DNA of 64,000 bases from contig NZ_JAPPUY010000002.1 of the NCBI RefSeq assembly GCF_026712245.1, forward strand, positions 62,001-126,000, given 5' to 3'. Of the stretch, positions 57,389 to 64,000 are shown piece by piece. This stretch comes from Roseateles hydrophilus. GTDB taxonomy: Bacteria; Pseudomonadota; Gammaproteobacteria; Burkholderiales; Burkholderiaceae_C. The notes beneath the pieces are model-generated. The model made no database searches, was not told the origin of the DNA, and saw only the letters and a program-made list of their open reading frames with translations. The position numbers and the translations under genes were made by a program. Every line of letters begins with the position of its first letter. The stretch's first letter is position 1.

Positions 57389-57641
57389 TGCCGCCTACCA
57401 GCCCAGCACATGCTGGGCCTTCAAGCCTGCCGCACGGGAGTGGTCGGTAGGCGGGTACGGCTGGCCCGGTAGCGCCGGGCGGGTTCTCTTCTGTCCTGCG
57501 CGCCAGCGCCTGCTGCCTGCGCCGTGGCGCGGGCATCCCTGTTGTCAATGCAGCTCATGCAGGTGGCAACAAGCGCTGGTGCGTCGCCTGGCTGCGCACC
57601 GTCGGTCAGGGGCTGTTTAGGCCACTTTTAGGACACCGATA
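57389..57641. other. non-coding region between AlpA-like gene and tRNA terminator
   Basis: About 250 bases with short open frames but no recognisable protein, and a few GC-rich hairpins. It may be a remnant of island sequence. No duplicated tRNA 3' end (att copy) was seen. Confidence 0.45.
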
Positions 57642-57676
57642 AAGAAAAAGCACCTAGCCGCGAGGCTAAGTGCTTG
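57642..57676 (-). terminator. Rho-independent terminator of the tRNA-Arg gene
   Basis: On the minus strand AGCACTTAGCC-TCGC-GGCTAGGTGCT forms an 11-base stem with one mismatch, followed by TTTTTC. It lies 8 bases after the encoded CCA end. Confidence 0.9.
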
Positions 57677-57683
57677 TCATGTT

Positions 57684-57759
57684 TGGCGCGCCCGGTTGGG
57701 ATCGAACCAACAACCCCTGCCTTCGGAGGGCAGTACTCTATCCATTGAGCTACGGGCGC
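57684..57759 (-). tRNA. tRNA-Arg (anticodon CCG)
   Basis: A 76-base cloverleaf with the CCA end encoded. The acceptor stem pairs GCGCCCG with CGGGCGC. The anticodon loop is CTCCGAA between CTGCC and GGCAG, giving CCG, which reads the CGG codon for Arg. The T-loop GGTTCGATCC is normal. tRNA genes are common integration sites, and the region downstream of its 3' end is the decayed island. Confidence 0.97.
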
Positions 57760-57898
57760 GAAGCCGTGCATTCTAGCAGCGGGGTTCCCCGCAGCAGGAG
57801 ACGGGTTGGGCGCTGCCATAATTCACCGGTTTCACGCGCCGCAGGCCGCCGCGATGGCCTGCAAGAAAAACACCGACGAGGACAGTCAAGAGGACTCC

Positions 57899-58438
57899 AT
57901 GAGCGCCAGCCACGACCACGACCACGACGACGCCCACACCGGCCCGATCAAGACCCCCAAGCAACTGGCCTGGGCTGTGTTCTTCGCGTTCGTGGTGCCC
58001 ATCATCCTCATCATCCTGCTCGCGAACTACGTGACGACGTCCAGCAAGCCGGCCGCCGGCACGGGCGCGCTGGAGGGCGAGGCGGTGGCCGCGCGCATCG
58101 CGCCGGTCGGTCATGTGGAAGTCAAGGACGCCAATGACACGGCCGCGATGAAGACCGGCGAGCAGGTCTACCAGGCCCAGTGCGCTGCCTGCCACGCCAG
58201 CGGCGCGGCCGGTGCGCCCAAGCTTGGCGACGCCGCAGCCTGGGGCCCGCGCATCAAGACGGGCGTGGACGCGCTGCTGACGTCGGCGCTGAAGGGCAAG
58301 GGCGCCATGGGCGCGCAGGGCGGTGGCGATTTCAGCGACTTTGAAATCAACCGCGCCGTGGTCTATCTGGCCAACCAGGGCGGTGCCAAGTTCGACGAGC
58401 CCAAGGCGCCGGCGCCGGCAGCGTCTGCGGCCAACTGA
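57899..58438 (+). CDS. membrane-anchored cytochrome c5-like protein
   Basis: A 179-residue protein with a His/Asp-rich cytoplasmic N-terminus (SASHDHDHDDAHTG), one membrane segment (about 24-46) and a periplasmic cytochrome c domain. The heme motif is CAACH; the distal Met is in KGAMGAQGG. It likely carries electrons to a terminal oxidase. The start has AGAGGA 6 bases upstream. It is the first gene after the tRNA-Arg gene and is ended by a terminator. Confidence 0.9.
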   Translation: MSASHDHDHDDAHTGPIKTPKQLAWAVFFAFVVPIILIILLANYVTTSSKPAAGTGALEGEAVAARIAPVGHVEVKDANDTAAMKTGEQVYQAQCAACHASGAAGAPKLGDAAAWGPRIKTGVDALLTSALKGKGAMGAQGGGDFSDFEINRAVVYLANQGGAKFDEPKAPAPAASAAN

Positions 58439-58462
58439 GTTGCCCACCTTCTTGCAGCATGA

Positions 58463-58486
58463 AGCCCGCCTCGAGCGGGCTTTTTG
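58463..58486 (+). terminator. Rho-independent terminator after the cytochrome gene
   Basis: AGCCCGC-CTCGA-GCGGGCT is a seven-base stem followed by TTTTTG, 24 bases after the stop. Confidence 0.88.
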
Positions 58487-58605
58487 TTGTTCACACTTTC
58501 CGGCTGTTGACAAGGAATGTCAGCAGCATCACTCGGTTAAGCCTTCCACTCATTCGCAGGCAAGTCGATCTGGCTAGAGTCGCGCGCTTGCTTTCGGAGT
58601 ACTCC

Positions 58606-59754
58606 ATGACCAAGAACCGCCTGGCGCTTCCCTTCCTCGTCGTCCTGGCTGCCTGTGGGCAGCAGCAGGGCGGCCAAGCCGGCCATGCGGGCGGCCCGCC
58701 GCCCGTGTCTGTGGCGCCGGCCACGCAGCGTGAGATCCAGGAGTTCGAGGAGTTCACTGCCCGCCTGGAGGCGCCTGACACGGTGGACGTGCGTGCCCGC
58801 GTGGCCGGTACCGTGGAGGCTGTGCGCTTCAAGGAAGGGCAGTTCGTGCGCAAGGGCGAGCCGCTGTTCACCATCGATGCCCGCGCCTACCGCGCCGAAG
58901 TGGCGCGCGCCGAGGCGCAGGTGGTGGCGGCACGCACGCAGGCCGAGCTGGCCAAGGCCGACCTGGCGCGTGCGGAGAAGCTGGTCAGCGCCAACGCCGT
59001 CAGCCCGCAGGAGATTGACCAGCTGCGCGCGGCGCAGCGCGGCGCCGAGGCGAGCCTGAAGAGCGCCGAGGCAGCGCTGGTGCAGGCACGGCTGAATGTG
59101 GAGTACGCCAACGTCACGGCGCCGGTCAGCGGCCGCACCTCGCGCGCCAACGTGACGCCGGGCAACCTGGTGGGCGTGGGTGATGCGGTGCTGACGACGC
59201 TGGTGTCCAGCGACAAGGTCTATGCCTACTTCGACGCCAGCGAGGCGGCCTACCTGCGCTACATGCGCGCGGCCAAGCCGGGCACGGTGTCGGTGGCCAT
59301 GGGCCTGTCCGACGAGCAGGGCCACCCGCATGTGGGCAAGCTCGACTTCATCGACAACCGCCTCAACCCCGCCACGGCGTCCATCCGCGCCCGTGCGGTG
59401 TTCGACAACAAGGGCGGCCAGTTCACGCCGGGCCTGTATGCGCGGCTGAAGATCGGCGGCGGTGGCAGCTACAGCGGCGTCGTCGTGCCGGAGCGTGCGA
59501 TCACGACGGACCAGACCCGCAAGGTGGTGCTCATCGTGGGCGCCAACAACATCGTGCAGCCGCGCCCGGTGAAGCCCGGCGCGCTGCTCGACGGCATGCG
59601 TGTCGTGGAGGGCGTGAAGGCGGGTGAGCAGGTCATCGTGGACGGCGTGCTGCGCGCCATGCCCGGCGCGCCGGTCACGCCGCAGGTGCTGAAGGTGGAC
59701 GACAAGGGCATGCCCATCCCGGCCGCGCCCGCCGCCCCGGCCGCAGCCAAGTAA
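58606..59754 (+). CDS. RND efflux periplasmic adaptor (AcrA/MexA family), lipoprotein
   Basis: A 382-residue membrane-fusion protein bridging the RND pump and an outer-membrane channel. The lipobox LAACG is at about residues 12-16. Lipoyl halves and an alpha-hairpin follow (VRARVAGTVEAVRFKEGQFV and ANVTPGNLVGVGD), and the C-terminus is Ala/Pro-rich. GGAG lies 7 bases before the ATG. It begins an operon with the pump and outer-membrane genes; no regulator gene lies upstream of it in the window. Confidence 0.94.
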   Translation: MTKNRLALPFLVVLAACGQQQGGQAGHAGGPPPVSVAPATQREIQEFEEFTARLEAPDTVDVRARVAGTVEAVRFKEGQFVRKGEPLFTIDARAYRAEVARAEAQVVAARTQAELAKADLARAEKLVSANAVSPQEIDQLRAAQRGAEASLKSAEAALVQARLNVEYANVTAPVSGRTSRANVTPGNLVGVGDAVLTTLVSSDKVYAYFDASEAAYLRYMRAAKPGTVSVAMGLSDEQGHPHVGKLDFIDNRLNPATASIRARAVFDNKGGQFTPGLYARLKIGGGGSYSGVVVPERAITTDQTRKVVLIVGANNIVQPRPVKPGALLDGMRVVEGVKAGEQVIVDGVLRAMPGAPVTPQVLKVDDKGMPIPAAPAAPAAAK

Positions 59755-59772
59755 GCGCGAGGTTCGCCCATC

Positions 59773-62700
59773 ATGGACATCTCCCGCTTCTTCATCGACC
59801 GGCCGCGCTTCGCGACCGTGTTGTCCCTCTTCATCTTCCTGATTGGCGCGCTGGCCATTCCGCTGCTGCCGATCTCCGAGTACCCCGAGGTCGCGCCGCC
59901 GCAGGTGGTCGTGCGCGCCCAGTACCCCGGCGCCAACCCGCGCGTGATCTCCGAGACTGTGGCTGCGCCGCTGGAGGAGCAGATCAACGGCCTGGAGAAC
60001 GTGCTGTATTTCGAGAGCCAGGCCACCGGTGACGGCGGCATGAGCCTGACGGTCACGTTCAAGATCGGCACTAACCCCGAGGCGGCCGAGACGGCGGTGC
60101 AGAACCGCATCAACCGCGCGCTGCCGCGTCTGCCCGACATCGTGCGCACCATCGGCGTGACGACCGAGAAGAGCAGCCCCAACCTGACCATGGTGGTCCA
60201 CCTGGTCAGCCCGGACAACTCGCGCGACGCGCTCTACCTGCGCAACTACGGCTCGCTGAACGTGCGTGACGACCTGCTGCGCGTGCCCGGCATGGGCTCG
60301 GTGCAGACCTTCGGTGCGGGCGACTACGCGATGCGCATCTGGCTGGACCCGCAGAAGCTCGCCGCGCGCAGCCTGACGGCCTCCGAGGTGGTGGGCGCGA
60401 TCCGCGAGCAGAACTCGCAGGTCGCGGCCGGCGTCGTCGGCGCGTCACCCGCGCCCAAGGGCACGGAGTTCCAGCTCGCCATCAACACGCAGGGGCGCCT
60501 TGCCAGTGAGGAGGAGTTCGCCAACATCATCGTGCGCGCCGACACCCGCAGTGGCGCCATGGTGCGCCTGCGCGACGTGGGGCGCGTCGAGATCAGCGCC
60601 AACACCTATGCGCTGCGCAGCCTGCTGAACAACAAGGAGGCCGCCGCCATCGCCATCTTCCAGGCGCCGGGCTCCAACGCGCTGGCGATCTCGGAGAACG
60701 TGCGCGCGACGATGGAGCGCCTCAAGCCCAACTTCCCGCCGGGCGTGGACTACGCCATCGTCTATGACCCGACGCGCTTCGTGCAGACCTCCATCGAGAA
60801 GGTGGTCAGCACGCTGTTCGAGGCCGTGGCGCTGGTGGTGCTGGTGGTCATCATCTTTCTGCAGACCTGGCGCGCGTCCATCATTCCGCTGGTGGCCGTG
60901 CCGGTGTCCATCGTCGGTACCTTCGCGGTGCTGCTGCTGCTGGGCTTCTCCATCAACACGCTGACGCTGTTCGGCATGGTGCTGGCCATCGGCATCGTCG
61001 TGGACGACGCCATCGTGGTGGTCGAGAACGTCGAGCGCAACATCCAGGACGGCCTCACGCCGCGCGCCGCGACGGTGAAAGCCATGCAGGAGGTCTCGGG
61101 CCCCATCATCGCCATCGCGCTGGTGCTGTGCGCGGTGTTCATTCCGCTGACGCTGGTGCCGGGCCTGTCGGGCCAGTTCTACAAGCAGTTCGCCGTCACC
61201 ATCGCCATCTCGACGGTGATCTCGGCGTTCAACTCGCTGACGCTGTCGCCCGCGCTGGCCGCCATCCTGCTGCGCCCGCATGACGCGCCCAAGGACGCGC
61301 TGACGCGCGGCATGGACCGCGTGTTCGGTGGTTTCTTCCACTGGTTCAATCGCATGTTCCACCGTCGCTCCGAGAGCTACGGCCGCGGCGTGACCGGGCT
61401 GCTCAAGCGCAAGTCGGCGGCCCTGGTGGTCTACGCGCTGCTGCTGGGCGCCACGGCGCTGCTGTTCACGCGCCTGCCCAGCGGCTTCGTGCCCGCGCCG
61501 GACAAGCAGTACCTGATCGGCGTGGCCCAGCTGCCGGCCGGTGCCAGCCTGGACCGCACCGAGGAAGTGATCCGCAAGATGAGCGAGATCGCGCTGAAGG
61601 TGCCCGGCATCGTCGACTCGGTGGCCTTCCCCGGCCTGTCGGTGGCCGGCTTCTCGGCCGCGCCCAACGAGGGCATCGTGTTCTTCGGCCTGGAGGACTT
61701 CGACAAGCGCACCAGCCCCGACAAGAGCAAGGAAGCCATCCTCGGCGCGGTCAACGGCGCCATCCAGCAGATCCAGGGCGCGCGCATGTTCGTCGTGCCG
61801 CCGCCGCCGGTGGACGGCCTGGGCATTGCGGGCGGCTTCAAGGTGCAGGTGCAGGACCGCAGCAGCCAGGGCGAGCAGGCCCTGTACGGCGCCGTGTGGG
61901 GCACGCTGGGCCAGGTCTACGGCAACCCCAAGACCAGCATCGGCACGCCGTACTCCAACTACGACATCAACGTGCCGCAGCTGTTCGCCAACGTGGACCG
62001 CACCAAGGCCAAGCAGATGGGGGTGCCGCTGGCCAACATCTACGACACGCTGCAGATCAACCTCGGCTCGCTGTACGTCAACGACTTCACCAAGTTCGGC
62101 AAGACCTACCAGGTCATCGTGCAGGCCGACGCGCCCTACCGCGCACACGCCGACGACATCACCAAGCTCAAGACCCGCAACGAGGCCGGCGAGATGGTGC
62201 CGCTGGGCTCGCTGATGAGCGTGGAGCCCACCTTCGGCCCCACGCGCGTCACGCGCTACAACGGCTTCCCGGCCGCAGACATCAACGGCGCGCCCAACCC
62301 CGGCTTCTCGTCGGGCCAGGCCGAGGCCGAGATCGAACAGCTGCTCAAGGGCCTGCCGCGCGGCATGAGCTACGAGTTCACCGACCTCAGCTACCAGGAC
62401 CGCCTGACCCGCGACGTCGCCGTGCCCGGCACCACGCTGAAGATCCCGACGCTCGCCGCCGTGCTGCTGTTCTCGGTCGTGCTGGTGGTGCTGGTGCTGG
62501 CCGCGCAGTACGAGAGCTGGAGCCTGCCGCTGGCCATCATCCTGATCGTGCCGATGTGCATCCTGTCGGCACTGTTCGGCGTGTGGATCTCGCACCTGCC
62601 GCCCTTCATGCAGGCGGGAGACCTGAACATCTTCACGCAGGTGGCGCTGGTCGTGCTGGTGGGCCTGGCGTGCAAGAACGCCATCCTCATCGTCGAGTTC

Positions 62701-63060
62701 GCCAAGGAGCTGGAGGAGAAGGGCCGCTCGGTGGCGGATGCCGTCATCGAGGCCTGCCGCCTGCGGCTGCGCCCCATCCTGATGACGTCCATCGCCTTCT
62801 GCGCTGGCGTGATCCCGCTGATCCTGGGCAGCGGCGCCGGCAGCGAGATGCGCCGCGCGATGGGCATCGCCGTGTTCAGCGGCATGCTGGGCGTGACCTT
62901 CTTCGGCATCTTCCTGACGCCGGTGTTCTACGCGCTGCTGCGCAAGGGCACCGAGAAGCGCCGCGCCCGCGCGGCCGCGCTGCGCGCCCAGGTCGAGGCC
63001 TCGGCCCACGCCTTCCACCCCGGTGTCGACGACGACGTGCCGACGAACAAGGGCCACTGA
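59773..63060 (+). CDS. RND efflux pump permease (AcrB/HAE1 family)
   Basis: A 1095-residue inner-membrane proton-driven exporter with 12 membrane segments and two large periplasmic loops. It starts DISRFFIDRPRFATVLSLF. The proton-relay aspartates lie in IGIVVDDAIVVVENVERN in TM4, and the later SFGVW-like turn (ALFGVWISHLPPFM) and VGLACKNAILIVEFAKE mark TM10-11. The start lies 18 bases after the adaptor stop. It should export hydrophobic drugs, dyes or aromatic compounds; the substrate is not predictable. The C-terminus is longer than that of AcrB by about 45 residues. Confidence 0.95.
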   Translation: MDISRFFIDRPRFATVLSLFIFLIGALAIPLLPISEYPEVAPPQVVVRAQYPGANPRVISETVAAPLEEQINGLENVLYFESQATGDGGMSLTVTFKIGTNPEAAETAVQNRINRALPRLPDIVRTIGVTTEKSSPNLTMVVHLVSPDNSRDALYLRNYGSLNVRDDLLRVPGMGSVQTFGAGDYAMRIWLDPQKLAARSLTASEVVGAIREQNSQVAAGVVGASPAPKGTEFQLAINTQGRLASEEEFANIIVRADTRSGAMVRLRDVGRVEISANTYALRSLLNNKEAAAIAIFQAPGSNALAISENVRATMERLKPNFPPGVDYAIVYDPTRFVQTSIEKVVSTLFEAVALVVLVVIIFLQTWRASIIPLVAVPVSIVGTFAVLLLLGFSINTLTLFGMVLAIGIVVDDAIVVVENVERNIQDGLTPRAATVKAMQEVSGPIIAIALVLCAVFIPLTLVPGLSGQFYKQFAVTIAISTVISAFNSLTLSPALAAILLRPHDAPKDALTRGMDRVFGGFFHWFNRMFHRRSESYGRGVTGLLKRKSAALVVYALLLGATALLFTRLPSGFVPAPDKQYLIGVAQLPAGASLDRTEEVIRKMSEIALKVPGIVDSVAFPGLSVAGFSAAPNEGIVFFGLEDFDKRTSPDKSKEAILGAVNGAIQQIQGARMFVVPPPPVDGLGIAGGFKVQVQDRSSQGEQALYGAVWGTLGQVYGNPKTSIGTPYSNYDINVPQLFANVDRTKAKQMGVPLANIYDTLQINLGSLYVNDFTKFGKTYQVIVQADAPYRAHADDITKLKTRNEAGEMVPLGSLMSVEPTFGPTRVTRYNGFPAADINGAPNPGFSSGQAEAEIEQLLKGLPRGMSYEFTDLSYQDRLTRDVAVPGTTLKIPTLAAVLLFSVVLVVLVLAAQYESWSLPLAIILIVPMCILSALFGVWISHLPPFMQAGDLNIFTQVALVVLVGLACKNAILIVEFAKELEEKGRSVADAVIEACRLRLRPILMTSIAFCAGVIPLILGSGAGSEMRRAMGIAVFSGMLGVTFFGIFLTPVFYALLRKGTEKRRARAAALRAQVEASAHAFHPGVDDDVPTNKGH

Positions 63061-63061
63061 C

Positions 63062-64000
63062 ATGAAGACCCAACTCACCCTTCTCGCCGCGGCCGCGCTG
63101 TTGGCCGGCTGCGCCGCGCCCGGCCTGTCGCAAGGCCCGGCCAACCTGGCGCCTGCCGCGTTCACGCAGCTGCCGGCCATCGACGCGCGGGCCGGCAACA
63201 GCGCCGCGACGATGACCGCCGCCTTTGTCGATAGCGCGCAGTTGCAGCGCGTCGTTGATGACGTGCTGGCCCACAACCGTGACCTGCGCGCCGCCGCCGC
63301 ACGCCTCAAGCAGGCCCAGGCGCTGGCCGACGCGGCCGGCGCCCAGCGCCTGCCCAGCGCCGGCGTGGGCGCCAACGCCAGCCGCCAGCGTGCCGCCAAT
63401 GACCAGGGCCAGTACAACACCTTCAACAGCTACGGCGTCAACGCGACGGCCGGCTGGGAGGTCGACCTGTGGGGCCGCGCGTCGGCCACGGCGCAGGCCG
63501 CCGGCTACGACGCGCAGAGCGCCGCGCTGGACCGCGACGCGGCCCAGCTCAGCCTGGCCGGCACCGCGCTGAACCTGCAGACCCAGCTCATCGGCCTGGG
63601 CCATCGCCTCAAGCTGGCCCAGGAGACGCTGGTGGTGCAGAACCAGCTGCTGGACCTCGTGAAGGCCCGCGTTGGCGCCGGCCGCAACACCGCGCTGGAC
63701 CAGGCCCGCGCCGAGGCGCTCGTCGCGCAGACCGCCGCCAGCGTGCCCGCGCTGCGCAACGCGGCGTGCCTCACGCGCCTGCAGCTGGACGTGCTGCGCG
63801 GCCAGCCGCCGGCCGACTGTGGCAAGGCCGACAGCGACCCGCTGCCCGCCATGCCCGAGCCGCGCCTCGTCAGCCTCGGCACGTTGCCCGACCCGGCCGA
63901 CCTGCTGGCCGCGCGCCCCGACGTGAAGGCCGCCGCCACGCGCGCGCAGGCCGCTGCGTCGCGCGCCCAGGTGGCCTGGGCCGCGCGCTGGCCCAGCATC
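63062..64000 (+). CDS. outer-membrane efflux lipoprotein (NodT/OprM family), 3' end outside window
   Basis: The outer-membrane channel of the RND system. The sequence runs to the last base, giving 313 residues. The lipobox LLAGC precedes Cys16. Repeat motifs of the TolC fold (NRDLRAAAARLKQAQA and YGVNATAGWEVDLWGR) are present. The ATG is one base after the pump stop, so the three genes form one operon. The family's usual length is about 470 residues, so roughly a third is missing beyond the window. Confidence 0.93.
   Translation, partial: MKTQLTLLAAAALLAGCAAPGLSQGPANLAPAAFTQLPAIDARAGNSAATMTAAFVDSAQLQRVVDDVLAHNRDLRAAAARLKQAQALADAAGAQRLPSAGVGANASRQRAANDQGQYNTFNSYGVNATAGWEVDLWGRASATAQAAGYDAQSAALDRDAAQLSLAGTALNLQTQLIGLGHRLKLAQETLVVQNQLLDLVKARVGAGRNTALDQARAEALVAQTAASVPALRNAACLTRLQLDVLRGQPPADCGKADSDPLPAMPEPRLVSLGTLPDPADLLAARPDVKAAATRAQAAASRAQVAWAARWPSI

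Noticed and set aside
57684-57759. Integration site with flanking att repeats
   Set aside because: A copy of the tRNA 3' end was looked for toward 55.4 kb and not found; only the tRNA and island-type genes support integration.
60445-63426. Very long open frame on the minus strand opposite the RND pump
   Set aside because: It is a shadow of the high-GC pump gene; the His/Arg/Gly-rich composition and lack of motifs show it is not coding. The same applies to other long antisense frames, for example at 31142-33463, 36251-38695 and 50234-52183.

Overview
The window is GC-rich, densely coded chromosomal DNA of a Gram-negative betaproteobacterium. Gene content and order point to Burkholderiales, most likely the Roseateles/Pelomonas/Rubrivivax group. 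Signs are the recA-recX-DUF2889-sucC-sucD order, a pilin and pilin-type O-oligosaccharyltransferase near moaC, a complete mreBCD-mrdA-rodA cluster divergent from gatCAB, and kdsD-kdsC-lptC. The genus assignment is inference; the class and order are better supported.

Layout. 1-2.8 kb: the 3'-truncated gene of a TonB-like energy transducer with a Fur-box-like site, a small holin-like membrane protein and a BepA-type M48 protease. 2.9-9.7 kb: moaC, then a probable type IV pilin modification locus with a PglL-type O-oligosaccharyltransferase, a two-gene membrane protein resembling spermidine synthase but lacking its catalytic motif, a phosphoethanolamine transferase, and a pilin gene behind a sigma-54-type promoter. 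9.8-13.5 kb: an MBL-fold hydrolase and a Ser/Thr kinase, PP2C phosphatase and FHA protein operon. 13.5-18 kb: sucCD, a DUF2889 gene, recX and recA with a LexA box. 18.1-20.3 kb: a TctDE-type two-component system. 20.3-26.2 kb: the rod-shape and elongasome cluster. 26.4-31.1 kb: gatCAB, a DUF4124 protein and pyrE. 31.2-38.5 kb: a TonB-dependent receptor, exonuclease III, a POT peptide transporter and a DUF5916 outer-membrane protein preceded by an eight-codon leader-like ORF. 38.7-43.6 kb: an SDR, lptC, kdsC, kdsD and a divergent OpgB-like transferase. 43.6-49.2 kb: two coupled diguanylate cyclases, an SDR, rlpA, an FAH-family hydrolase and nadC.

49.2-55.4 kb: an Anbu proteasome-like protease translationally coupled to an alpha/beta hydrolase, then a PmrAB-like two-component system facing a PAP2 phosphatase and a lipid A-type phosphoethanolamine transferase, with a direct repeat resembling a PmrA box between them. 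55.4-57.76 kb: a decayed accessory island next to tRNA-Arg(CCG). It holds two hsdM remnants in opposite orientation, an NYN/OST-HTH gene and an AlpA-like regulator. 57.9-64 kb: a cytochrome c5-like protein and a tripartite RND efflux operon whose outer-membrane gene runs off the window.

A common theme is envelope biology: cell elongation, LPS core sugar supply and transport, lipid A and pilin decoration, and efflux. No CRISPR array, rRNA or intact insertion sequence was seen. The most novel-looking items are the leader-like mini-ORF at 38.6 kb, the coupled Anbu-hydrolase pair, the spermidine-synthase-like pair inside the pilin locus and the candidate PmrA-type box.
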